Origin: a gamma proteobacterium symbiont of Ctena orbiculata | GTDB taxonomy: Bacteria; Pseudomonadota; Gammaproteobacteria; Chromatiales; Chromatiaceae | Assembly: GCA_003094535.1 (NCBI GenBank) | Contig: NATV01000129.1 | Coordinates: 1 to 50,742, forward strand | Length of the DNA stretch: 50,742 nt | Direction: 5' to 3' | Shown: one piece after another, positions 16,712 through 25,230 of the stretch | Position numbering within the stretch: the first letter of the stretch is position 1 | Layout: each line of letters opens with the position of its first letter | Notes under the pieces: generated by a model | Database searches by the model: none | What the model was told of the DNA's origin: nothing | What the model saw: only the letters and a program-made list of their open reading frames with translations | Position numbers and translations under genes: made by a program

Positions 16712-17350
16712 ATGTCGAATGAGATCCCAACCCCCATTGAGATCAATTTGCATCAAAAATCCCGTTTCTTGGCACTGCGATTTTCCGACGGCATGCGCTT
16801 TGAACTCCCCTGCGAGTATCTGCGCGTCTTCTCCACGGCGGCAGAGGTCAAGGCGAGCGACGTTCCTGTTACCGGCAAGGAGTCTGTCAACATCACGAAA
16901 ATCGAACCCCAGGGACAGTACGCAGTACGACTCGTTTTCGACGACGGACACGATACCGGAATCTACTCCTGGGAGAGCCTTTACAGGTTGGGTATGGAAC
17001 AGGAAAAAAACTGGGCCGACTACCTGGCAAGGCTTGAAGCCATTGGCTACAAACGCAAAGAGGCGGAAGAGCAAGCGCGCAGGATCAAGCTCTACTATTT
17101 CTCATGGCTGGCGAATAAAACCGGCAGGGAGAGTGAAGAGCTGGTGTTGCCGCCATCCGTGACGACCGTATCGGAGCTCCTGAATCTACTCAGGAAACGT
17201 CGGTATCAAATCGCCCAGGTCTTCGATGAATCACTATTGAGGCCTACCGTCAACAAGCAGTTTGCGGAGTTTTTCACCCGCCTGGAAGATGGGGACGAGG
17301 TAGCATTGGTACCCAATCGCCCGACACCGCCTGCTACGCCAGATATCTAG
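16712..17350 (+). CDS. DUF971 protein with a MoaD/ThiS-like C-terminal domain
   Basis: From the ATG at 16712 the protein has 212 residues. The first half (EINLHQKSRFLALRFSDG, LPCEYLRVFS, VRLVFDDGHDTGIYSWESLYRLG) is a DUF971 domain, the fold at the N-terminus of gamma-butyrobetaine hydroxylase. The C-terminal 75 residues (VSELLNLLRKR, VNKQFAEFFTRLEDGDEVALVP) look like a MoaD/ThiS beta-grasp domain, but the end is PTPPATPDI and lacks the diglycine needed for thiocarboxylation. A GTG at 16664 would add 16 residues but lies in a hairpin. The gene converges on gspC. The combined role is unknown. Confidence 0.8.
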   Translation: MSNEIPTPIEINLHQKSRFLALRFSDGMRFELPCEYLRVFSTAAEVKASDVPVTGKESVNITKIEPQGQYAVRLVFDDGHDTGIYSWESLYRLGMEQEKNWADYLARLEAIGYKRKEAEEQARRIKLYYFSWLANKTGRESEELVLPPSVTTVSELLNLLRKRRYQIAQVFDESLLRPTVNKQFAEFFTRLEDGDEVALVPNRPTPPATPDI

Positions 17351-17385
17351 TTCCGCCTGCCGGTCGCGCCGTATCGAGCATGATC

Positions 17386-18336
17386 TCAGTTCAGATCGAA
17401 GTTTAGTACCTGCGGTTTGCCATTACGCACGATCTCGACTTGTACGCTTGTCACATCCTTCAATTTCTCTATCAGCTTCATCGCCTCCTGATCATTGGAA
17501 AGGGCGATGCCATTTACCGAGGTGACCAGGTCCGAGGGCCGTACCCCCAGTTGATTGTAGAGTTCGCGATTCTTTTGCGGCAGTATTCGATACCCTTTCA
17601 TACCATCCCTGGATTTAACCGGTACAAAACGCACATACTCAAATATCTTAAGCGGCTCATTCCGCAACAAGTTACTGTATTTGCTGAGATTTCTACTTGG
17701 TCTCTGTTCTGCGACGCTGGGGCCCGTACTCAACCTGGTTGCGCCTTTGGAGGAAGCCGATCTTTTTCTGGCCGCTGGAGCTGATCTTTTCGAGACCTTG
17801 GGAAAGCGCAATGTTTCCGACTGCCCATTTCTCAACAGCACCACACGATCGTTGAATACCGCCTGCAAGGTAACGCCAGACATCACAGCGTTGCCGACCT
17901 TATAATATTTTTGTACGTTTCCGGAGGTACCGATTATCGCCTCCCCCTTATCGGCTTCATCAGCGACGAATACCCCGTGCAGGGTCAGATTGAGTCGGGT
18001 TTCGGGTGCCTTGGTATCGATTTTCTTGACCGCTTTAGCGGCCCCTGCGACCCCGAAAAGATGAAGATTAGCCACGCCGTCGAGCCGGTTGGTTGCACGC
18101 CTGTTGCTTACGGCAGGTGTCGTTTTAGCCCCCTGTGTCTGCGTCTGCTGTTGAATCTCCGGCGCCGGAATCAGACTCCAGGTGAGTTCTGCCGCACGCC
18201 AGCTGATCAGCAGCAGCAACAACAACGCCACCGCGACCGGAAGTTGCTTGGAAAGCAGCTTCTCCAGCCACTTCGGCGCTGTTTTTTCTGACATCCAGCC
18301 GTTTAAATAGGCTTGGGCCTGTGTCGCGATATTCAT
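17386..18336 (-). CDS. gspC: Type II secretion protein GspC, without neighbouring gsp genes
   Basis: The 316-residue protein has one N-terminal membrane helix at about 32-50, a periplasmic homology region (RLNLTLHGVFVADEADKGEAIIG, YKVGNAVMSGVTLQAVFNDRVVLLRNG) and a C-terminal PDZ domain (GYRILPQKNRELYNQLGVRPSDLVTSVNGIAL). This is the GspC/PulC layout, linking the inner-membrane platform to the GspD secretin. GspC normally sits directly before gspD. Here it follows dedD, in the place where cvpA and purF usually lie, and the next gene is convergent. The start is 20 bases after the dedD stop, so it is probably the last gene of the accD-folC-dedD transcript. Confidence 0.88.
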   Translation of the reverse strand: MNIATQAQAYLNGWMSEKTAPKWLEKLLSKQLPVAVALLLLLLISWRAAELTWSLIPAPEIQQQTQTQGAKTTPAVSNRRATNRLDGVANLHLFGVAGAAKAVKKIDTKAPETRLNLTLHGVFVADEADKGEAIIGTSGNVQKYYKVGNAVMSGVTLQAVFNDRVVLLRNGQSETLRFPKVSKRSAPAARKRSASSKGATRLSTGPSVAEQRPSRNLSKYSNLLRNEPLKIFEYVRFVPVKSRDGMKGYRILPQKNRELYNQLGVRPSDLVTSVNGIALSNDQEAMKLIEKLKDVTSVQVEIVRNGKPQVLNFDLN

Positions 18337-18356
18337 CTAACTCCCCGCAAACCCGT

Positions 18357-18962
18357 CTACTGCACCGGATATTGCATAAGCTTGGGATTCAATTTGAATC
18401 TCTTATTTATCTTAGCAGCCATTTTTTCAGCCAATCTGTGATCCACCTCCGGTCCGACCCGGATACGGTAGTGCTGTTTACCGTTCAGCTTCACCTTTTC
18501 CATCTGTGCCGGAAGATCGGCCTCACGTAGCTGTTCGACCAGCTTTTTCGCATTATTCTCATTGGTGAGGCTGGCAACCTGGATCACCCATGCCGTGGGA
18601 GAGGGTCTTGCAGGTGAACTCCGGGGCGCATGCTTGGGCTCTGCCGCAGGAGGCGTACTCTCCTTGACGGGGGCCGGTTTCGGTTCTGGGGTCGGTTCGG
18701 GGGTTGGTTCGGATGCGGGTTTGGAGTCAGGTTTAACTGCTGGGGTAGCCACCTGGTGCTGCTCGATCTTCCTATCCTGTTGACTCCCCGCTTCCGGCAG
18801 GGGCCTTCTGACCGCGGGTTTGGCCGGTATTTTGTAGTCCGAGACAGAGGTCCGTTCAACCGGCTCTTCGATCAGCATAGGCACGAATATCACCACCAAT
18901 GCGACAAGCACCGCGCCACCCAACAGTCGCTGTTTTAATCTCTCCTCCAGTGCCATATCCAC
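18357..18962 (-). CDS. dedD: SPOR-domain cell-division protein DedD
   Basis: The 201-residue protein has a short cytoplasmic part, one membrane helix at about 13-31 (LLGGAVLVALVVIFVPMLI), a long linker rich in Pro, Glu and Lys with PEPTPEP repeats, and a C-terminal SPOR domain at about 123-200 (AWVIQVASLTNENNAKKLVEQLR, YRIRVGPEVD). SPOR domains bind denuded glycan strands at the division septum. The position after folC is the classic one for dedD. The frame opens with GTG at 18962; an ATG two codons later is an alternative. Confidence 0.92.
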   Translation of the reverse strand: MDMALEERLKQRLLGGAVLVALVVIFVPMLIEEPVERTSVSDYKIPAKPAVRRPLPEAGSQQDRKIEQHQVATPAVKPDSKPASEPTPEPTPEPKPAPVKESTPPAAEPKHAPRSSPARPSPTAWVIQVASLTNENNAKKLVEQLREADLPAQMEKVKLNGKQHYRIRVGPEVDHRLAEKMAAKINKRFKLNPKLMQYPVQ

Positions 18963-19058
18963 TATTCCAGCTTACGATTCAGTGACAAGCTGAACACAAT
19001 GCGACGGTTCAGTCCTTGTCTGTTGATCCAAGTATATCAGTTCAATCCCCGATCTCCC

Positions 19059-20327
19059 TCATGCCAAATCCAAATAGTGCATAGCCTCTCCCACAATCCG
19101 GAAAGAGCCGAAGACAAGCATCAGATCTTCCGGCCCTGCCTGCTCACGACAGGCACGGTAGGCCTCGGCAAACCCGTGGTAGCAGCTGACAGGCTGCTTC
19201 ACCTCAGCCCGCCTCAGGGCCACGGCAAGTTGCTCCGCCTTGCGTCCCCGCCAACCATCCAGATCGATCAGGTGCCAACCGGCCAGGTATGGACCGATCA
19301 AGTCGACCGCATCGGCTGCATCCTTATCTTCCAGCATCCCGAACAGGGCATATACACTTCCCTGCCAATGCAACTGCCGCAAGGCCTCGCCGAGGCTTTC
19401 CAGGGATTGCCTGTTATGGGCCACATCCAGGAGCATCGCGGGTTTTCCAGCCACGAACTGCAGCCGGCCCGGCAGCCTGACCTGCTGCAAACCCCGGGCG
19501 ATCGCATCCGGATGGAGCGGCAAGCTCTCTTGCAGCAGATGGCAGACCATGACCACCGCGCTGGCATTCTGAAGCTGCTTGCCACCCGTTAAACCCGGTT
19601 CTGGAAGCTCCAGCACCTCGCCATTCGGTCCCTGCCACTGCCAACCCTGCCGAGTGGAGCGGTAGTCGAATTCCCGCCTCGAGAGATAGGTATCGGCATC
19701 CAGCTGTTCGGCATGTACGAGAACCGACTGCGGCATGGCCCGATCACCCAGGACAACGGGCTGGTGGCTGCGTATGATGCCCGCCTTCTCCCTGCCGATG
19801 GTTTCAATATCATCGCCGAGCCAGTCGGTATGATCCAGATCTACCGTGGTGATCAGGGCAATGTCCGCATCGATGATATTCACCGCATCGAGACGGCCAC
19901 CCAACCCCACTTCAAGAATGATCAGTTCCGGTTTCTCTTCAGTGAAACAGATCAATGCGGCCAGGGTGGCGAACTCGAAATAGCTTAGGCTTATCCGCTC
20001 CCTGGCCTGATCGATGATCTCGAAGGCACGGCACAGCTGCCGATCTGAGACGGGTTTGCCATTGAGGCGAATGCGTTCGTTGTAACGGACCAGGTGGGGT
20101 GAGGTAAAGCACCCCACAGTGATCCCGGCCTGGCAGTAGATCGATTCCAGCATCGCCACGGAGGAGCCCTTGCCGTTGGTGCCGGCAACGGTCACCACCC
20201 TACTCTGAACGCCTTCCGGCCTCAGCCTGCGCCATACGGTGGCAACCCGCTGCAGTCCAAGGTCAATCTCTGTCGGGTGGTAGCTAGCCTGCCAACCGAG
20301 CCACTGTTCCAAACTCTCAAAGCGCAC
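19059..20327 (-). CDS. folC: Dihydrofolate synthase / folylpolyglutamate synthase
   Basis: The P-loop motif TVAGTNGKGSSVAML near the N-terminus, SPHLVRYNERIRLNG, LEVGLGGRLDAVN and DHTDWLGD are the FolC signatures, and DVAHN with LVFGSFRIVGEA close the protein. The enzyme adds glutamate to dihydropteroate and to folates. The frame is open to 20375, but the GTG at 20327 has GGAG eight bases upstream and gives 422 residues, the usual length, so I choose it. It follows accD, as in other gammaproteobacteria, and is followed by dedD. Confidence 0.94.
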   Translation of the reverse strand: MRFESLEQWLGWQASYHPTEIDLGLQRVATVWRRLRPEGVQSRVVTVAGTNGKGSSVAMLESIYCQAGITVGCFTSPHLVRYNERIRLNGKPVSDRQLCRAFEIIDQARERISLSYFEFATLAALICFTEEKPELIILEVGLGGRLDAVNIIDADIALITTVDLDHTDWLGDDIETIGREKAGIIRSHQPVVLGDRAMPQSVLVHAEQLDADTYLSRREFDYRSTRQGWQWQGPNGEVLELPEPGLTGGKQLQNASAVVMVCHLLQESLPLHPDAIARGLQQVRLPGRLQFVAGKPAMLLDVAHNRQSLESLGEALRQLHWQGSVYALFGMLEDKDAADAVDLIGPYLAGWHLIDLDGWRGRKAEQLAVALRRAEVKQPVSCYHGFAEAYRACREQAGPEDLMLVFGSFRIVGEAMHYLDLA

Positions 20328-20468
20328 CGACGTGACTCCATTGGCCGGTATCGCCAAGCCCTCGTCGAGGCACAAAATAGATAAATATAGTATTCGAAAT
20401 CAACAGCTTTTTTTGATGGCCAAGGCAGGACCGAAACAGCCTGAATGGCCGCCGGCCGCATGGAGCGA

Positions 20469-21329
20469 TCAGGCCTTGGGTCTGTTCATCATGATCGTGA
20501 GCAGATCGGCAATACGATCTCGCATATCACGCCGGTCAATGATCATATCGATGGCACCATGATCGAGTAAAAACTCGCTACGTTGAAAACCTTCGGGCAG
20601 TTTCTCGCGCACCGTCTGTTCGATTACCCTGGGCCCGGCAAAACCAATCAAGGCGTTGGGCTCCGCCACATTGATGTCACCCAGCATCGCCAGACTGGCG
20701 GAGACACCACCCATGGTGGGATCAGTCATCACCGAGATGAAGGGGAGACCGCGCTTCTGCAGCCGCTCCAAGGCGGCACTTGTTTTCGCCATCTGCATCA
20801 AGGAAAAGAGTGACTCTTGCATCCGCGCCCCGCCACTGGCGGAAAAACAGATCAAAGGGGTATGCCGCTCCAAGGCCATGTTGACGGCGCGCACAAAGCG
20901 TTCGCCCACGACCGATCCCATTGAGCCGCCCATGAAACTGAACTCAAAGGCGGCTACCACCAGATCTATTCCCTTCAGCTGGCCGCGCATCGCGACCAGC
21001 GCCTCTTTCTCTCCCGATCCCTTCTGTGCCTGGCTGAGACGCTCCTTGTACTTTTTGCTGTCTTTGAATTTCAGCGGATCAACCGATTCCAGGCTTGCCC
21101 CGATCTCCTCCTGGGGTTCCGGATCGAGAAAGGTCTCAAGGCGCCGCCTGGCGCCGATGCGGTTGTGATGGTTGCATTTGGGGCAGACATCCAGATTCCT
21201 TTCCATCTCCGCACGGTAGAGTATGGCGCTGCAACCCGGACATTTGGCCCATAGGCCCTCGGGAACCGCACGCTTGTGTCCTGCATCCGTGCGGATGCGG
21301 CTCGGCATCAGTTTTTCGAACCAACTCAT
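20469..21329 (-). CDS. accD: Acetyl-CoA carboxylase, carboxyltransferase beta subunit
   Basis: The 286-residue protein has the AccD zinc finger C30-C33-C49-C52 (CPGC, CPKC) and the carboxyltransferase fold with [26 protein letters not shown] and [20 protein letters not shown]. With AccA it moves the carboxyl group from biotin to acetyl-CoA, making malonyl-CoA for fatty acid synthesis. It lies 75 bases after trpA and before folC in the conserved trpA-accD-folC order. Confidence 0.97.
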   Translation of the reverse strand: MSWFEKLMPSRIRTDAGHKRAVPEGLWAKCPGCSAILYRAEMERNLDVCPKCNHHNRIGARRRLETFLDPEPQEEIGASLESVDPLKFKDSKKYKERLSQAQKGSGEKEALVAMRGQLKGIDLVVAAFEFSFMGGSMGSVVGERFVRAVNMALERHTPLICFSASGGARMQESLFSLMQMAKTSAALERLQKRGLPFISVMTDPTMGGVSASLAMLGDINVAEPNALIGFAGPRVIEQTVREKLPEGFQRSEFLLDHGAIDMIIDRRDMRDRIADLLTIMMNRPKA

Positions 21330-21404
21330 AGGATGTACTTGACCTTTGTTATCTCGTTATTCGCAGCGGAAACCCGGGCTTCCGGCGTACAAAAAACAAC
21401 CGCT

Positions 21405-22214
21405 TCACTCTGCCCTATCCATTGCCAATCTCATGGATGAGATGACCTCTCTCAATGATGCACCTATCTTTTCCGGTGCTTCGGCCAGAGCCTCGACACG
21501 GGAAACCAGCGCACTACCGACGACGACCGCGTCGGCAAGCCTGGAGACTGCGGCGGCCGTCTCCGCATCCTTGATGCCGAATCCGACGCCCACGGGCAGT
21601 TCGGTTACCGCACGAATCTCATCCAGCTTCTCATCCAGGGAGTGCAGATCCAAATGGCTTGCACCTGTCACCCCTTTTATGGAGACATAGTAGACGAAGC
21701 CACCTGCCAAGTCACAGATCCGCTGAATGCGCTCTGTCGTGCTGGTGGGCGCAACAAGGTAGATCTGATCGATGGCTTTGGCCTGCAGCAACCGCTGCAG
21801 ATCACCGCCCTCCTCGGGGGGAATATCGACCACCAGTATACCATCCACGCCCGCCTCTGCCGCCTTGTCAGCGAACTGCTCATATCCCATCACTTCAATG
21901 GGATTGAGGTAACCCATCAATAGCACCGGTGTGTCGGTATCCAACTGTCTGAACTGGGCCACCATCTCCAATACATCGCGCAGGCTGACATGGTACTCAA
22001 GGGCACGTTCACTGGCCCGCTGTATCACCGGCCCGTCGGCCATGGGATCGGAAAAGGGTACCCCCAACTCGATCAGGTCGGCACCGGCGGAGACCAGATC
22101 GTGCATCAGATCAACGGTAATCTCCGGGATCGGATCACCGGCGGTGATGAAAGGGATCAGCGCCTTTCTGCCCTCGGCCCTGAGCTGGGAAAACTTCCTC
22201 GCTATCCGACTCAT
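21405..22214 (-). CDS. trpA: Tryptophan synthase alpha subunit
   Basis: The 269-residue protein has the TrpA signature [19 protein letters not shown], supplying the catalytic Glu and Asp, plus [17 protein letters not shown] and GVGFGIKD. It cleaves indole-3-glycerol phosphate to indole and glyceraldehyde 3-phosphate. The start overlaps the trpB stop by four bases, so translation is probably coupled. Confidence 0.97.
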   Translation of the reverse strand: MSRIARKFSQLRAEGRKALIPFITAGDPIPEITVDLMHDLVSAGADLIELGVPFSDPMADGPVIQRASERALEYHVSLRDVLEMVAQFRQLDTDTPVLLMGYLNPIEVMGYEQFADKAAEAGVDGILVVDIPPEEGGDLQRLLQAKAIDQIYLVAPTSTTERIQRICDLAGGFVYYVSIKGVTGASHLDLHSLDEKLDEIRAVTELPVGVGFGIKDAETAAAVSRLADAVVVGSALVSRVEALAEAPEKIGASLREVISSMRLAMDRAE

Positions 22215-23425
22215 AGCTGGATCCCCTCCCGCGCCGCGACCGTGTGCATGTCCTTGTCACCCCGCCCCGAGAGGTTGACCAGGATGATCTGCTCCGGACT
22301 CATGGTAGCGGCAAGCTTCGCCGCGTAGGCGAGGGCGTGGCTCGATTCAAGCGCCGGAATGATACCCTCTATGCGAGTCAGATCATGGAACGCGGCCAGA
22401 GCCTGATCATCGGTTACCGCGACATAGTTCGCCCTGCCGCTGTCTTTCAGCCAGGCATGCTCCGGTCCGACACCCGGGTAGTCGAGCCCGGCGGAGATGG
22501 AGTGGGTCTCGATTATCTGCCCATCCGCATCTTCCATGAGGTAGGTTCGGTTTCCATGCAGCACACCCGGCCTCCCGGCACAGAGCGGTGCCGCGTGGTT
22601 TCCGGTTTCCAGGCCATCCCCCGCGGCCTCGACACCATAGATGGCGATCTCCGGATCATCCAGGTAGGGATAGAAGAGGCCGATGGCGTTTGAACCGCCG
22701 CCGACGCAAGCGACCAGTGCGTCCGGCTGCCGCCCCGCTTGTTGCACCATCTGGCTGCGGGCCTCTCTGCCGATAACCGACTGGAAATCGCGTACCATTG
22801 CCGGATAGGGGTGGGGTCCGGCGACCGTGCCGATGATGTAGAAGGTGTTGTCCACATTGGTCACCCAATCGCGCATCGCTTCGTTGAGGGCGTCCTTGAG
22901 GGTTTTGGAGCCCGACTCAACCGCCCTCACCTCGGCTCCCAGCAGCCGCATGCGATAGACGTTCGCCTCCTGCCGGGCGATATCGACAGCCCCCATATAG
23001 ACAACGCACTCCAAACCGAGCCGGGCAGCCACGGTGGCGCTGGCAACCCCATGCTGACCGGCGCCGGTTTCGGCGATGATACGGGTCTTGCCCATGTATC
23101 TTGCGAGAAGCGCCTGGCCCACGGTGTTGTTGACCTTGTGGGCGCCGGTATGATTCAGGTCTTCCCGCTTCAGATAGATCTGGGCGCCGCCCAGCTGCTC
23201 GCTCCAACGTTGGGCATGGTAGATGGGAGAGGGCCGTCCGACGTAATGCACGAGATCCTGGTCCAACTCCTCGAGAAACGCCTGGTCTTTCATGAAGTGT
23301 TCGTAGGCTTGTTGCAACTCCTGCAGCGGCGCCATCAGGGTTTCAGAGACAAAGAGTCCGCCATACGGACCAAAATGCCCTCGATTGTCGGGTAGGGACC
23401 CGATGATTTGCTCAGTTGTCTCCAC
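22211..23425 (-). CDS. trpB: Tryptophan synthase beta subunit
   Basis: TrpB joins indole and serine using pyridoxal phosphate. The protein contains [12 protein letters not shown] near the start, the PLP lysine in [24 protein letters not shown], and the phosphate-binding [10 protein letters not shown]. The frame is open to 23452, but the GTG at 23425 has GGGAG six bases upstream and gives 404 residues, so I choose it; it still overlaps trpF by 14 bases. It is followed by trpA with a four-base overlap. Confidence 0.96.
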   Translation of the reverse strand: METTEQIIGSLPDNRGHFGPYGGLFVSETLMAPLQELQQAYEHFMKDQAFLEELDQDLVHYVGRPSPIYHAQRWSEQLGGAQIYLKREDLNHTGAHKVNNTVGQALLARYMGKTRIIAETGAGQHGVASATVAARLGLECVVYMGAVDIARQEANVYRMRLLGAEVRAVESGSKTLKDALNEAMRDWVTNVDNTFYIIGTVAGPHPYPAMVRDFQSVIGREARSQMVQQAGRQPDALVACVGGGSNAIGLFYPYLDDPEIAIYGVEAAGDGLETGNHAAPLCAGRPGVLHGNRTYLMEDADGQIIETHSISAGLDYPGVGPEHAWLKDSGRANYVAVTDDQALAAFHDLTRIEGIIPALESSHALAYAAKLAATMSPEQIILVNLSGRGDKDMHTVAAREGIQL

Positions 23426-24035
23426 GCTTGACTCCCGCAATAAATGCCTCAATTTTTGCCGCGTCTTTTATACCCTTAGAACGTTCGACACCACCGCTCA
23501 CATCCACTGCATAGGGATGCACCTGCGCTATCGCCTGGGCCACATTTTGCGCATCGAGTCCACCCGCCAGGATTATCCTCGAAGCCAGGGATCCGGGGAT
23601 TCGGCCCCAATCGAAACGCTTACCGGTACCGCCAGGCAGGCCTGCCTGATAGCTGTCCAGGAGCAGACCGGAAGCACTGCCATAGCGCCGTTCCGTCTCT
23701 GCCAGGTCTATCCCCTCCCGCATGCGGATCGCCTTGATCCACGGCCTGGCATAGCCCGAACAATCCTCACCGCTCTCGTCACCGTGAAACTGCAGCAGAT
23801 CGATCGGTACTTCCCGAATCGTCCTCTCTATCGCCGCCCGCTCCTCGTTGACAAAAAGTCCGACCACAGTAACGAACGGCGGCAGGCCCTGCACAATGGC
23901 CCTGGCCTGCTGCAGGGTAACGGCGCGCGGACTGGGAGGATAGAATACCAGTCCAATGGCATCTGCACCGAGGCGGACCGCATCGGCAGCGTCTTCAGCC
24001 CGGGTGATGCCACATATTTTGATACGCGTTCTCAT
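23412..24035 (-). CDS. trpF: Phosphoribosylanthranilate isomerase
   Basis: The protein begins [16 protein letters not shown], the standard TrpF start with the catalytic cysteine in KICG, and contains [18 protein letters not shown] and AVDVSGGVE, all typical. It catalyses the third step of tryptophan synthesis. An upstream in-frame start at 24062 would add nine residues not seen in the family; neither start has a strong ribosome site. It lies 89 bases after truA and overlaps trpB. Confidence 0.95.
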   Translation of the reverse strand: MRTRIKICGITRAEDAADAVRLGADAIGLVFYPPSPRAVTLQQARAIVQGLPPFVTVVGLFVNEERAAIERTIREVPIDLLQFHGDESGEDCSGYARPWIKAIRMREGIDLAETERRYGSASGLLLDSYQAGLPGGTGKRFDWGRIPGSLASRIILAGGLDAQNVAQAIAQVHPYAVDVSGGVERSKGIKDAAKIEAFIAGVKRGDN

Positions 24036-24124
24036 AAGCTGCTGAAAGATACAGTAAGCCACACCCCGAGGCCAGTTTTGCGCAATAGCGGAGGGGTACC
24101 TGCCTCGACGTCAATCAGCCAGGC

Positions 24125-24898
24125 TCAAAATCCCAATTCCGGAGGATCGGGAATTGCGAACTCCGACGGATAGTCAACCTTGGTCAAATAGAGGCCTTGG
24201 GGCGGTGCCGTGACGCCGCCCAGGGTGCGATCGCGCAGTTCCAGCACCTCCCGGGTCCATGATTCCTCCTGTTCCCCCTTGCCGATGGCGATCAGCACGC
24301 CGGCAATGTTGCGCACCATATGATGGAGAAAGGCATTGGCATGGACCTCGATTGAGATCAGTTCACCCTCTCTTTCGACATCCAGGCTGTAAATAGTTCT
24401 ATTCGGGTGTTTGGCTTGACACCCCATCGCCCTGTAGGAAGAGAAGTCGTGATTGCCCAGCAGCGCCTGCGCCGCCCGGTGCATCCGTGATTCGTCCAGG
24501 GGCTGGTGAATCCAGACCGCGCGATTGCGCCACTGCGCGGAGCGATAGCGCCGATTCAGGATCAGGTATCGATAGCGCCTCCCCACGGCGGAAAAGCGTG
24601 CGTGAAAGCTGTCTGGGACCTGTTGCGCCCAGCTGATACTGATATCCGCAGGCAGATTGACATTGCTGCCCAGCACCCATGAGCGCTCCGACCTTTGTGC
24701 ATCGGTTTCAAAATGGACCACTTGCCCGGAGGCATGCACGCCGCAGTCGGTACGACCCGCGCAGTGTACCGTCACAGCATGATCGGCCACCCTGGAGAGC
24801 GCCTGCTGCAACAACTCCTGGACGCTTCTTACGTCACCCTGGAACTGCCAGCCGTGAAATTCACTGCCATCGTATTCCACACCCAGAGCTATCTTCAT
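24125..24898 (-). CDS. truA: tRNA pseudouridine synthase A
   Basis: The 257-residue protein starts MKIALGVEYDGSEFHGWQ and contains the catalytic aspartate in CAGRTDCGVHASGQVV at about 47-62, then FSSYRAMGCQAKHPNRTI and NAFLHHMVRNIAG. It makes pseudouridine at positions 38-40 of the tRNA anticodon arm. It lies between fimV and trpF, the usual order. Any promoter of its own would fall close to the inverted-repeat element at 24923-25131. Confidence 0.96.
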   Translation of the reverse strand: MKIALGVEYDGSEFHGWQFQGDVRSVQELLQQALSRVADHAVTVHCAGRTDCGVHASGQVVHFETDAQRSERSWVLGSNVNLPADISISWAQQVPDSFHARFSAVGRRYRYLILNRRYRSAQWRNRAVWIHQPLDESRMHRAAQALLGNHDFSSYRAMGCQAKHPNRTIYSLDVEREGELISIEVHANAFLHHMVRNIAGVLIAIGKGEQEESWTREVLELRDRTLGGVTAPPQGLYLTKVDYPSEFAIPDPPELGF

Positions 24899-24922
24899 CT
24901 AATACCCTGATACAAAATAATT

Positions 24923-25131
24923 AACCGCAAATGAACGCCAATCACCGCGAAAAGTCGCAAATAGTAAGAGAATGTATTCTGTCACCACGCAAATAAATAT
25001 CTGTAGCCTTTATAACCTCCTCTATGGGATCTCAAATCGAATCGCGCTGGAGTTACAAATCATTAAATCGACACTATCCTGATTGTAAACATTTCGCGTT
25101 TATTGGCGGTGATTGGCTTTCATTTGCGGTT
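24923..25131. repeat. Inverted-repeat element between fimV and truA
   Basis: The left arm begins AACCGCAAATGAACGCCAAT at 24923 and the right arm, read in reverse complement from 25131, begins AACCGCAAATGAAAGCCAAT; the first 25 bases differ at one position. The arms enclose about 150 AT-rich bases without a gene. The same core word occurs after trxB at 1519. The form is that of a small non-coding mobile element or a dispersed palindromic repeat. No target-site duplication is evident. Confidence 0.6.
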
Positions 25132-25177
25132 TGTTCTTTTGTTATGTAGTTCCCAAATGATCTGACTTAAGGGCAAT

Positions 25178-25209
25178 AAAAAAGGGTGCACTGGTTCGTG
25201 CACCCCTTA
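25178..25209 (-). terminator. Rho-independent terminator of fimV
   Basis: GGGTGCAC (25184-25191) and GTGCACCC (25198-25205) form a perfect eight-pair stem with the loop TGGTTC, and on the minus strand the stem runs into six T residues. It lies 22 bases beyond the fimV stop. Confidence 0.88.
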
Positions 25210-25230
25210 TGGTATTGGAGAATTCCTAAC

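Noticed and set aside
18660-18720. Tandem repeat in dedD
   Set aside because: The PEPTPEP repeats are the usual low-complexity linker of DedD proteins, not an unusual element.
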